This document shows, one piece after another, positions 1-7,503 of a stretch of DNA of 9,348 bases. The stretch comes from Coriobacteriia bacterium (GTDB taxonomy: Bacteria; Actinomycetota; Coriobacteriia; Anaerosomatales; Anaerosomataceae), in NCBI GenBank assembly GCA_016938395.1, contig JAFGUS010000194.1:1-9348 (forward strand), in the 5' to 3' direction. Positions within the stretch are counted from its first letter, which is position 1; each line of letters starts with the position of its first letter. The notes beneath the pieces were generated by a model. The model did not search any database. It was given only the letters and a program-made list of their open reading frames with translations, and was not told the DNA's origin. The position numbers were made by a program, and so were the translations under genes.

Positions 1-453
1 GAAACGGGGGCGCATCTCGTCGCGGAACTTCGTGTTGATCTGGTAGAGCGAGACCGGCAGGTCGCGGTACGACTGCAGCTCATCCCGGATGGTCGCGGTG
101 ATGATCTCCTCGTGGGTGGGACCGAGGCAGAACTCGCGTCCCTGACGGTCCTTCAGACGCGCGAGCTCCGGTCCGTACACGTCCCATCGGCCGGACTGCT
201 GCCAGAGTTCGGCCGGCTGGACGACCGGCATGAGCATCTCCTGGCTGCCGATCGCGTTCATCTCCTCGCGGACGATCTGTTCCACTTTGCGCACCGAGCG
301 GTAGCCGAGTGGCAGGAACGTGTAGATGCCGGCGGCCGCCTTGCGCATCAGCCCGGCACGCAGCATGAGCCGGTGGGAGGATATCTCTGCCTCGGCGGGC
401 TCCTCCTTGAGCGTGGGGGCGTACAGGTCGGACATCTTCAGCGCGACGGTCAT
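1..453 (-). CDS. proS: Proline--tRNA ligase, N-terminal part (cut by window edge)
   Basis: Prolyl-tRNA synthetase charges tRNA(Pro) with proline in the cytoplasm, using ATP. Only the first 151 codons are in the window; the frame is still open at base 1. The residues visible are typical of a class II synthetase of the bacterial type: motif 1 region with [20 protein letters not shown] (about residues 46-65), the GPTHEE segment (111-116) with the Thr-x-Glu involved in proline and adenylate binding, and motif 2 beginning [10 protein letters not shown] (142-151). The catalytic insertion domain, motif 3 and the anticodon-binding domain lie outside. ATG at 453 is chosen because AAGGAG (463-458) sits 4 bases upstream; a second ATG at residue 7 is possible, since many family members begin near MSxLYxPTLKExP. 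It follows the small Rossmann gene by 58 bases and may be cotranscribed with it. Identity is very secure; only the exact start is uncertain. Confidence 0.97.
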   Translation of the reverse strand, partial: MTVALKMSDLYAPTLKEEPAEAEISSHRLMLRAGLMRKAAAGIYTFLPLGYRSVRKVEQIVREEMNAIGSQEMLMPVVQPAELWQQSGRWDVYGPELARLKDRQGREFCLGPTHEEIITATIRDELQSYRDLPVSLYQINTKFRDEMRPRF

Positions 454-511
454 CGGACTCCTTCGGCAGCGGCGGTGCAACGAGCGTACGGAGGGCGTCG
501 TGCGTGCGGCG

Positions 512-904
512 TCAGCCGACACCCCGGTCGTGCGGGTGGAACGAGGGTGCAAGCGTGGTCTGGCCGGCGGCGAGTGTGAGGAGCAGCCGCGCGACGAGGT
601 CGTGCACGATGATCGTGTCGGTGTTGCCCTGGGCCTGGAAGGCGGCTTTGAGCGCGGGTTTCACCGCCGGGTCGCCGCTCACCTCGATGATCAGGTCGAT
701 CTCATCGGCCTTGGCCGAGAGAACGTCGGCGTCCGGCGTGAAGAAGATGTCGTGCTCGCGGGCGAACAGAGCACCGGGGCTCCCGGGATCCCGGTCGGCG
801 ATGCCGACAAGGCGCACGTAGGGCAGCGCCATGAGCGATTCGAGCAGCGGCGCCCCTGTGCGCCCGCCCCCGACGACAGCGACTGATACGACGTCTTCAA
901 CCAT
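512..904 (-). CDS. Small stand-alone Rossmann-fold (NAD(P)-binding-like) protein, function unknown
   Basis: A 130-residue protein I cannot assign to a named family. It opens with a beta strand and glycine-rich turn, [17 protein letters not shown] (residues 8-24). A second strand follows, ending in an acidic residue ([20 protein letters not shown], 31-50), and then LIIEVSGDP (71-79) and [13 protein letters not shown] (97-109). This is the order of a nucleotide-binding Rossmann half, as in DapB or homoserine dehydrogenase N-terminal domains. The part carrying a catalytic domain is absent: the protein ends with a short polar tail ([10 protein letters not shown]). From memory, similar domains (GVAD..PxAPG..LA, then IIEVTGDP) occur at the N-terminus of some bacterial PAS or histidine-kinase sensors; I could not check this. 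ATG at 904 is supported by GGGGAG (916-911), spacing 6. It lies 93 bases after ispG and 58 before proS, same strand, with codon use like its neighbours. It is a real gene; an NAD(P)- or nucleotide-sensing role is only inference. Confidence 0.85.
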   Translation of the reverse strand: MVEDVVSVAVVGGGRTGAPLLESLMALPYVRLVGIADRDPGSPGALFAREHDIFFTPDADVLSAKADEIDLIIEVSGDPAVKPALKAAFQAQGNTDTIIVHDLVARLLLTLAAGQTTLAPSFHPHDRGVG

Positions 905-997
905 ACGAGGCTCCCCGGCAGATGAGCGAGTGTTGTGCTTCCTGGAGAGGATACCGCACGCGAGCCGCCCCGACCACGAGCGGTGCTGGCAGAGGCC

Positions 998-2053
998 CTA
1001 CGGCTCGAGAGAGTCGATCTCCTCCATGAGCGCCTCGACGATGTCGCTCTCCGCCACCTTGCGGACCGGTTGACCGTGGCGGAACACGAGGCCCACTCCC
1101 CTGCCAGCGGCAACGCCCACATCGGCCTCGCGCGCCTCACCGGGTCCGTTGACGACGCAACCCATCACGGCGACGGTGACCGGCGCGCTCACCGAACCGA
1201 GGCGCCGCTCCACCTCGCGCGCGATGGGCACGAGGTCGATCTCACACCGTCCGCAGGTGGGGCACGAGATGAGTTCTGGCCCGCGCCGTCTGAGGCCGAG
1301 CGCCGCGAGGATCTCCCAGGCCACACGCACCTCCTCCTCCGGCGGCGCGGTGAGTGAAACCCGCAGCGTGTCGCCGATGCCCTCGGCGAGCAGGATGCCG
1401 AGCCCCACGGACGACTTGACGGTGCCCGAGAGGCTCGTCCCCGCCTCGGTGACACCGATGTGGAGCGGGTACGGTACCCGGTCGGCGAGCAGACGGTAGG
1501 CCTCGATGGTGGCCGTGACCGAGGACGCCTTGGCCGAGACCACGATGTCCTCGAACCCGCGTCCGGCGGCGTGTGCGACGAACGCGTCGGCGCTCGCCGC
1601 GAGCTTCTCGGGCAAAGGCCAGTCGCGGTCGCGGTACTCGTCGGCGAGGCTGCCCGCGTTGACGCCGATCCTGATGGGGATGCCCGCGACTCCGGCCGCG
1701 TCGATGACGGCGTCGAATCGCGCCAGGTCACCGATGTTGCCCGGGTTGATGCGGAGCTTGGCCGCGCCGCGCTCGGCGGCGGCGATGGCGAGCCGGTGGT
1801 CGAAGTGGATGTCCGCGATCACGGGGAGCGGGCTCGCCTCGCAGATGCCGGCGAACGCGTCGAGGGCTTCGGTCCTCGGCACCGCGACCCGCACGACCTC
1901 GCAGCCGGCCTCGGCAAGCCGCTCGATCTGCGCGAGCGTGGCGCTGACGTCCCGGGTGTCGGTGTTGGTCATCGACTGCACCACCACCGGTGCACCGCGG
2001 CCCATGACGACGGTACCGACGGTGACGGATCTCGTCTCACGCCGAGGCTGCAC
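998..2053 (-). CDS. ispG: 4-hydroxy-3-methylbut-2-enyl diphosphate synthase (IspG/GcpE), MEP pathway
   Basis: IspG is the [4Fe-4S] enzyme that reductively opens methylerythritol cyclodiphosphate to HMBPP, the penultimate MEP-pathway step. The N-terminal TIM-barrel part shows VQSMTNTDTRDV (residues 25-36), ADIHFDH (80-86), KLRINPGNIG (99-108) and GVNAGSL (130-136). The C-terminal cluster domain has CPTCGRCEIDL (from 264) and GCVVNGPGEA (298-307), giving cluster ligands Cys264, Cys267, Cys299 and Glu306, matching the E. coli set. It lacks the large insert found in plant and some bacterial forms. I choose GTG at 2053 (351 residues) because GGGAGGGGG (2068-2060) lies just upstream and family members start near PRRxTRxVxVG. 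The frame also offers a GTG at 2074, which would overlap the rseP stop as GTGA and add seven residues (MTGRGSA), but no good ribosome site precedes it. The gene follows rseP closely and is almost certainly in its operon. Confidence 0.95.
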   Translation of the reverse strand: MQPRRETRSVTVGTVVMGRGAPVVVQSMTNTDTRDVSATLAQIERLAEAGCEVVRVAVPRTEALDAFAGICEASPLPVIADIHFDHRLAIAAAERGAAKLRINPGNIGDLARFDAVIDAAGVAGIPIRIGVNAGSLADEYRDRDWPLPEKLAASADAFVAHAAGRGFEDIVVSAKASSVTATIEAYRLLADRVPYPLHIGVTEAGTSLSGTVKSSVGLGILLAEGIGDTLRVSLTAPPEEEVRVAWEILAALGLRRRGPELISCPTCGRCEIDLVPIAREVERRLGSVSAPVTVAVMGCVVNGPGEAREADVGVAAGRGVGLVFRHGQPVRKVAESDIVEALMEEIDSLEP

Positions 2054-2059
2054 CGCGGA

Positions 2060-2068
2060 CCCCCTCCC
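2060..2068 (-). promoter_or_regulatory. Ribosome binding site deciding the ispG start
   Basis: GGGAGGGGG on the minus strand lies inside the alternative seven-residue N-terminal extension of ispG. Its GGAGG core (2067-2063) is 9 bases from GTG at 2053, whereas the upstream GTG at 2074 has only TCTGGCACA-like sequence before it. This favours the downstream start. Part of it would be translated if the upstream GTG, coupled to the rseP stop, is also used. Confidence 0.6.
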
Positions 2069-2070
2069 GG

Positions 2071-3327
2071 TCACTGTGCCAGACGCGCGATGTCAGCGTA
2101 CATGATGTAGCCGATGAGGGAGAACAGGAGGACGGCGCCCACGGCGCTGAATCCGAGAGACACGGCGCGGCTGATCGGCCGACCCATCACGCGCTCGACG
2201 ATCTCCAGCATGATCTTGCCACCGTCGAGCGGTGGCAGAGGCAGGATGTTCATGACGCCGAGTGAGAGCGAGAGCATGGCGACGAGTCCCGCGTAGGAGA
2301 GCGGACCGGCCGCGGCGGCCTCGGCGGCCATCACCGATATGCCCACCGGTCCGCGCACGCCCTGGACGCTCGACGCGAAGGTCGCCGGGTTGAACAGATC
2401 GACGATCGCGCGGAAGACGAGGCCCGTCAGCCGGAAGCTCTGCCCCAGACTCTCCAGGACCGTTGGATGGACCTCGACTGCGGTGGGCCCCACACCGAGG
2501 TAGCCGTGTCCGTCACTTCCCGCCAGCGTCACCGGGACCTCGATGCGCTCACCCGAACGCTCCACGGTCAGGGTCACGTCCTGCTCGGGCCCGGTTCGCG
2601 ACATGAGCATCTGGAAGGTGTCCCAGCGGTCGATCTGGTCTCCGTCGAGCGCGATCAGCACGTCGCCGGGCAAGATTCCGGCCGCCTCGGCTGGCGTGTC
2701 CTCCCCCACGGTGTCGATCTGCGTGGACAGATCAACGTAGCCCCAGATCGAGAGCACCACCGTGAACGTGAGGATGGCGAGGGTGAGGTTGGTGAGCACA
2801 CCCATCGCGAGGATGATGACGCGGCGCAGCGTGGACTGCCCCCGATAGGTGACGCCGCGGGCGCGGTCGGCGAGGCCCGGGGCGTCGAGCGCGGTGATGT
2901 CACCGTCGAGTGTGAGCGTGGCGAACCCGTCGTCGTCCAGTGATACGGCTTTCCAGTCGGCGAGCGTGGCGACGAGTGCCTCGGCGCGGTCGGGCTGCAC
3001 GCCGAGATTGCGCGCCAGGCCCTGGGCATCGAGGCTGCCGGCCGCACGGACGGCGTCGAGCGCGGCACCGAGGAGGTCGTCTTCGGGGCCTGGCTCCATG
3101 CCGGCGATGCGCACGTACCCGCCGAGGGGGATGGCCGTGATGCCCCACGCCATGTTCTTGGTCTGCAGGCGGAGCGCCGGACCCGGCAGTCCGACCATGA
3201 ACTCGTGCACCTTCACGCCGAAGGCCCGTGCGGCGAGGAAGTGGCCCATTTCGTGGAAGACGACGAGGATGGAGAACGTAAGAACGCCCCATATGACGAT
3301 TTCGGCGGTGCCTAGTGCAGCAGTCAC
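2071..3327 (-). CDS. rseP: RseP-like M50 site-2 zinc metalloprotease with PDZ domain and an unusual cytosolic insertion
   Basis: A membrane-embedded protease of the RseP/RasP/Rip1 family, which cuts transmembrane segments of anti-sigma factors, signal-peptide remnants or division proteins; the substrate here is unknown. In the 418-residue form, TM1 carries the zinc site HEMGH (25-29), TM2 has LAMGVLTNLTLAI (173-185), one PDZ domain spans about 200-280 (GILPGDVLIALDGD), and the third zinc ligand is Asp368 in NILPLPPLDGG (360-370), followed by a last TM (about 390-410). Between GGYVRIAGMEPG and TM2 lies an about 80-residue segment (79-160) that resembles a winged helix and is longer than the usual loop. 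The usual A-G-P in TM2 reads M-G-V. GTG at 3327 is chosen: GGGAG (3338-3334) is 6 bases upstream and the hydrophobic segment begins at once. The frame stays open to an ATG at 3435, but that would overlap dxr and add a polar arginine-rich stretch before TM1. It starts 71 bases after dxr. Confidence 0.93.
   Translation of the reverse strand: MTAALGTAEIVIWGVLTFSILVVFHEMGHFLAARAFGVKVHEFMVGLPGPALRLQTKNMAWGITAIPLGGYVRIAGMEPGPEDDLLGAALDAVRAAGSLDAQGLARNLGVQPDRAEALVATLADWKAVSLDDDGFATLTLDGDITALDAPGLADRARGVTYRGQSTLRRVIILAMGVLTNLTLAILTFTVVLSIWGYVDLSTQIDTVGEDTPAEAAGILPGDVLIALDGDQIDRWDTFQMLMSRTGPEQDVTLTVERSGERIEVPVTLAGSDGHGYLGVGPTAVEVHPTVLESLGQSFRLTGLVFRAIVDLFNPATFASSVQGVRGPVGISVMAAEAAAAGPLSYAGLVAMLSLSLGVMNILPLPPLDGGKIMLEIVERVMGRPISRAVSLGFSAVGAVLLFSLIGYIMYADIARLAQ
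2902..3093 (-). other. Winged-helix-like insertion within RseP
   Basis: This codes for residues 79-142 of the 418-residue RseP, between the zinc-site helix region and the second conserved membrane segment, on the cytosolic side in the family topology. The pattern is helix (DDLLGAALDAVRAAGS), helix (DAQGLARNLGV), longer helix (QPDRAEALVATLADWKAV), then a beta hairpin (SLDDDGFATLTLDGD). That order, with LARxLGVxxxxAxxLVxxL, is what helix-turn-helix or winged-helix modules look like. The recognition-like helix has few basic residues, so protein binding may be more likely than DNA binding. It is based on pattern reading only. Confidence 0.5.
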
Positions 3328-3333
3328 GCTGTG

Positions 3334-3338
3334 CTCCC
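3334..3338 (-). promoter_or_regulatory. Ribosome binding site deciding the rseP start
   Basis: GGGAG on the minus strand, 6 bases before GTG at 3327. It supports the short form of RseP beginning VTAALGTAEIVIWG over a 36-residue longer form starting at 3435 inside the end of dxr. Confidence 0.6.
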
Positions 3339-3398
3339 GTCGAACGCTAGCGGTTGGCGGCAGTACGTCCGGTCTTCGAGCAAGCAGCGCGCCATCGC

Positions 3399-4535
3399 TC
3401 AGGCGAGCAGCCGAAGGGCTTCTGTGCGGGCCCATGCGTCAGCGGCCTCGACCGCTTCGAGCGAGTCCGCGAGGACAGGCTGGTGAGTGTCGAGAACGCG
3501 TGCCACCGTATCGGGGATGGCGAGGAACGGTGCGGTTCCGGCGAGGAATGCGGCCACTGCCACTTCGTTTGCAGCGTTGAGCACGGCGGGGTACGTCATG
3601 CCGGTGCGGCCCGCTTCGAATGCAAGATCGAGGCACGGGAACGTCTCACGGTCGGGTTCCTCGAAGTCGAGTCGGCCGAGTTCAACGAAGTCCACGGGCT
3701 CCACAGGTGAGCGCCAGCGCTCGGGCAGGCTGAAGGCGTACTGGATGGGGATCCGCATATCGGTGGCGCCGAGGTGGGCCTTCACCGACCCGTCGGCGTA
3801 CTCCACCATCGAGTGGACGGTCGACTGCGGGTGGACGACCACTCGGATGCGGTCGTAGGCGATGCCGAAGAGGTAGTGCGCCTCGATCACCTCAAGGCCC
3901 TTGTTCATGAGTGTGGCCGAGTCCACCGTGATCTTGGGACCCATCGTCCACCGGGGGTGCGCGAGCGCCTGTTCGCGCGTGACATGCTCGAGATCCTCGC
4001 GCGAGCGGCCGCGGAAGGGTCCGCCGGAGGCCGTGAGCCAGAGCCGCACGACCGCGTCGTCCGGCTCCCCCACCAGGCACTGGTAGATTGCCGAATGCTC
4101 GCTGTCCACCGGTACCACACGATCCAGGCCGAGCTCCGTGAGAAGGGTGCCGCCCACGACAAGAGACTCCTTGTTGGCGAGCGCGAGCCTGACTCCCGAG
4201 CGGAGTGCCGCGACCGACGCGCGCAGTCCTGCCGCACCCACGAGCGCGTTGAGGACGATGTCGGCGCTCCCGTCGCCCGCGAGCTGCTCGATGGCTGGGG
4301 CGCCGCCCTCCACCGGCCTGCCGAGATGCTCGGCTGCCCGGGCGGCGGCTGCCGGATCCGCGAGCACGACCCGCTCGGCTCCTGTGCTGTGGGCCTGTTC
4401 TGCTAGCAGCGTCGCGTTGGAGTTCGCCGCAAGCGCCACGATCGTGATGCGTTCGGGGAAGCGCGCGGCGACGTCGAGCGCCTGTCGGCCGATGGAGCCG
4501 GTGGAGCCGAGGACGGCGATGCGCAGCGGTTTCAT
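3399..4535 (-). CDS. dxr: 1-deoxy-D-xylulose 5-phosphate reductoisomerase, MEP pathway
   Basis: Dxr converts 1-deoxy-D-xylulose 5-phosphate to 2-C-methyl-D-erythritol 4-phosphate with NADPH and a divalent metal; it is the committed step of the MEP pathway and the target of fosmidomycin. The 378-residue protein starts with the NADPH-binding turn LGSTGSIG (9-16). It then shows NKES (121-124), the metal-binding VDSEHSAI (Asp144, Glu146), the substrate loop TASGGPFR (168-175), HPRWTMGPKITVDSATLMNKGLE (from 193) with Asn211, Lys212 and Glu215, and HPQSTVHSMVEYADGS (235-250). The C-terminal helical domain with LNAANEVAVAAF is complete, so length and motifs are normal. ATG at 4535 overlaps the cdsA stop by one base (TGATG) and follows GGAGGT (4546-4541) by 5 bases; GTG at 4538 is a weaker alternative. 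The frame stays open much further upstream into cdsA, but that stretch is only a shadow. Tight coupling to cdsA is likely. Confidence 0.98.
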   Translation of the reverse strand: MKPLRIAVLGSTGSIGRQALDVAARFPERITIVALAANSNATLLAEQAHSTGAERVVLADPAAAARAAEHLGRPVEGGAPAIEQLAGDGSADIVLNALVGAAGLRASVAALRSGVRLALANKESLVVGGTLLTELGLDRVVPVDSEHSAIYQCLVGEPDDAVVRLWLTASGGPFRGRSREDLEHVTREQALAHPRWTMGPKITVDSATLMNKGLEVIEAHYLFGIAYDRIRVVVHPQSTVHSMVEYADGSVKAHLGATDMRIPIQYAFSLPERWRSPVEPVDFVELGRLDFEEPDRETFPCLDLAFEAGRTGMTYPAVLNAANEVAVAAFLAGTAPFLAIPDTVARVLDTHQPVLADSLEAVEAADAWARTEALRLLA

Positions 4536-5341
4536 CACACACCTCCGATGAGGAGGACGTAGTGCGTCACGATCGTCACGAGGATGAAGCCGTCGAAGCG
4601 GTCCAGGAACCCTCCGTGGCCGGGCAGCAGGCGGCCCGAATCCTTCACACCAGCCTCGCGCTTGAAGCGGGACTCGGTGAGATCGCCGATCACAGCTGCA
4701 GTCGATGCCGCCAGGCCAAGGACGACGAGCAGCGCCCACGAGAGCCCGGTGAGGAACGTGCCGAGAACGAGCCACGCGACGACGGTTGCGATCGTCCCGG
4801 CGGCGAGTCCCTCCCACGTCTTGTTCGGAGAGATCCGAGGCGCGAGCGGCAGGCGCCCGAAAGACGAGCCGGCCAGGTAGGCGGCTACGTCGTTCACCCA
4901 CACACCGACGATCATGGCGAGCAGGAGCATCGTACCGTCGCCCATCTGACGGATGAGAACGAGGTGTGCGAGCGAGAAGCCGATGTAGAGCGTGCCGAAG
5001 ACGGTGACGGCGGTCTCGGCGAGTCGGGAGGAGCGCGAGACAACGTGCAACGCGAGAGCCCCGACAACGAGTGCCGCCGCAACGACGGTGAGGCCGCCGC
5101 GTCCCGCGGCAACGGCCGCCACAGGCATGGCGATGCTGGCGGCAAGTCCGAGGAACTCCTGGGGGCGGCGTCCGCCCCGGCGCGACAGGGCGAAGAACTC
5201 GGCGAGCGCGAGGGCCGAGATCACCGCCGCCAGGACTGCTATGCCCCACACGCCTCCGAAGAAGAGCGCGGCGAGCATCACGACGCCGAGGAGTCCCGCG
5301 GTCGCCGTTCTCACCGCGAAGTCGGAGAGCGAGGCGGTCAC
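4535..5341 (-). CDS. cdsA: Phosphatidate cytidylyltransferase (CDP-diglyceride synthase)
   Basis: CdsA makes CDP-diacylglycerol from CTP and phosphatidic acid in the cytoplasmic membrane, the branch point for all phospholipids. The 268-residue protein is very hydrophobic, with about eight membrane segments (roughly 13-30, 33-52, 62-80, 83-101, 111-131, 138-158, 178-198, 200-220) and a last one at 250-266. The C-terminal part contains the full family signature at 224-250: SRFKREAGVKDSGRLLPGHG followed by GFLDRFD, with the Lys-Asp and the metal-binding Asp residues present. ISPNKTWEG (170-178) is another conserved cytosolic loop. GTG at 5341 is chosen because it overlaps the uppS stop as GTGA and has GGAGG (5352-5348) 6 bases upstream. 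A longer reading to an ATG at 5464 would add 41 arginine-rich residues that overlap uppS and look like out-of-frame translation. Placement between uppS and dxr is the common bacterial arrangement. Confidence 0.97.
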   Translation of the reverse strand: MTASLSDFAVRTATAGLLGVVMLAALFFGGVWGIAVLAAVISALALAEFFALSRRGGRRPQEFLGLAASIAMPVAAVAAGRGGLTVVAAALVVGALALHVVSRSSRLAETAVTVFGTLYIGFSLAHLVLIRQMGDGTMLLLAMIVGVWVNDVAAYLAGSSFGRLPLAPRISPNKTWEGLAAGTIATVVAWLVLGTFLTGLSWALLVVLGLAASTAAVIGDLTESRFKREAGVKDSGRLLPGHGGFLDRFDGFILVTIVTHYVLLIGGV

Positions 5342-6117
5342 GGGCGTCCTCCGAAGCGCCGCGAGCGCCGCTGGTAGTCCACGATGGCGCGCAGCAGGTC
5401 GCCGCGGCGGAACTCGGGCCAGAGCACGGCCGTCACCCACAGCTCCGAGTACGCGATCTGCCACAGGAGGAAGTTGGACACGCGGAGCTCACCGCTCGTA
5501 CGGATGACGAGATCGGGGTCGGGTATGTCGTGCGTGTAGAGGTGCGACGAGATGGTTGCGTCGTCTATGTCACCGGGCACGAGATCGCCGTCGGCGACCT
5601 CGGCCGCGATGCGCCGCATGGCGGTGGCGATCTCCTGACGTCCGCCGTAGTTGAGCGCTACGACGAGGGTCAGGACATCGTTGTCCGCGGTCGCGGCCTC
5701 GGTGTCGCGGAACGCCTTCATGGTGCGCTCCGGCATGCCCTCTTCGCTGCCGATGACACGGACGCGCACGCGCTGCCGCTGCAGGTTCTCGAGCTCGCGT
5801 GAGAGCACCTCCACGAACAGCCCCATGAGCGCCCCGACCTCCTCGGCCGGGCGTCGCCAGTTCTCACTCGAGAAGGAGTAGATGGTGAGGTAGCGCACGC
5901 CGAGTTCGATGGACGCGGCGATGGACTCCTTGATAGCGCCCGCTCCAGCGCGGTGACCGGCAACGCGGGGCAAACCGCGTTTGGCCGCCCAGCGTCCGTT
6001 GCCGTCCATGATGATGGCCACGTGCTGTGGCACGGCAGACGGCTCGAACCGCGAAAGCAGTTCGCGGTCGGCGCGGCTCGTGAAGAACGCTTCGAGTGAG
6101 GTGTGGGTCGGGCCCAT
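5338..6117 (-). CDS. uppS: Isoprenyl transferase / undecaprenyl diphosphate synthase (cis-prenyltransferase)
   Basis: UppS adds isopentenyl diphosphate units in cis to an allylic primer, making the C55 lipid carrier used for peptidoglycan and wall polymers; it is a soluble or membrane-associated dimer. The 259-residue protein has the primer-binding HVAIIMDGNGRWA (32-44) with the catalytic metal Asp38, GHRAGAGAIKE (54-64), YSFSSENWRRP (80-90), and the diphosphate-binding RTSGELRVSNFLLWQ (206-220) with Arg206, Arg212 and Ser214, then ELWVTAVLWPEF. About 30 residues precede the first motif, slightly more than in E. coli. Actinobacteria often carry several cis-prenyltransferases of different chain length, so C55 specificity is probable, not proven. 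ATG at 6117 is 5 bases after the frr stop, with GGAGGT (6132-6127) overlapping the end of frr, spacing 9. A frame extending to 6717 is a shadow over frr. The stop overlaps the cdsA GTG. Confidence 0.96.
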   Translation of the reverse strand: MGPTHTSLEAFFTSRADRELLSRFEPSAVPQHVAIIMDGNGRWAAKRGLPRVAGHRAGAGAIKESIAASIELGVRYLTIYSFSSENWRRPAEEVGALMGLFVEVLSRELENLQRQRVRVRVIGSEEGMPERTMKAFRDTEAATADNDVLTLVVALNYGGRQEIATAMRRIAAEVADGDLVPGDIDDATISSHLYTHDIPDPDLVIRTSGELRVSNFLLWQIAYSELWVTAVLWPEFRRGDLLRAIVDYQRRSRRFGGRP

Positions 6118-6122
6118 CAGGG

Positions 6123-7453
<1,331 letters not shown>

Positions 7454-7458
7454 CTAGA

Positions 7459-7491
7459 CCAACGGGGCGGTGCATCGCACCGCCCCGTTGG
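7459..7491 (-). terminator. Strong 15-bp GC-rich hairpin between tsf and pyrH, terminator-like without a U tract
   Basis: The two arms CCAACGGGGCGGTGC and GCACCGCCCCGTTGG are perfect inverted complements separated by a 3-base loop, giving 15 uninterrupted pairs, mostly G-C. The hairpin lies 13 bases beyond the tsf stop codon. On the minus strand it is followed by TCTAGAATCGG, with no run of T, so classical intrinsic termination would be weak; on the plus strand no T run follows either. A second small hairpin (GAGCA/TGCTC, 7491-7504) abuts it and touches the tsf stop. It may be a partial terminator that lowers pyrH-operon expression relative to rpsB-tsf, a 3'-end stabilizer, or an RNA processing site. 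The structure is certain from sequence; its role is inferred. Confidence 0.7.
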
Positions 7492-7503
7492 AGCACCGTT
7501 GCT

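Noticed and set aside
905..997. Possible promoter before the small Rossmann gene (TATCCT at 953-948)
   Set aside because: The -10-like hexamer matches only 4 of 6 bases and no convincing -35 lies 16-18 bases upstream. Nothing else, such as a hairpin or riboswitch, is visible in this gap.
3328..3398. Gap between dxr and rseP examined for a terminator or promoter
   Set aside because: No stable inverted repeat followed by T residues and no -35/-10 pair were found; only the rseP ribosome binding site is supported.
4536..5249. Upstream extension of the dxr frame, giving a 616-residue protein
   Set aside because: The extra stretch is Arg/Pro/His-rich out-of-frame reading of cdsA; the NADPH-binding LGSTGSIG motif starts right after the ATG at 4535, which has its own ribosome site.
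4562..5377. A 271-codon plus-strand open frame opposite cdsA
   Set aside because: Its extremely charged Glu/Arg/Asp/His composition is the reverse-complement image of hydrophobic membrane segments; cdsA with its full signature occupies the locus.
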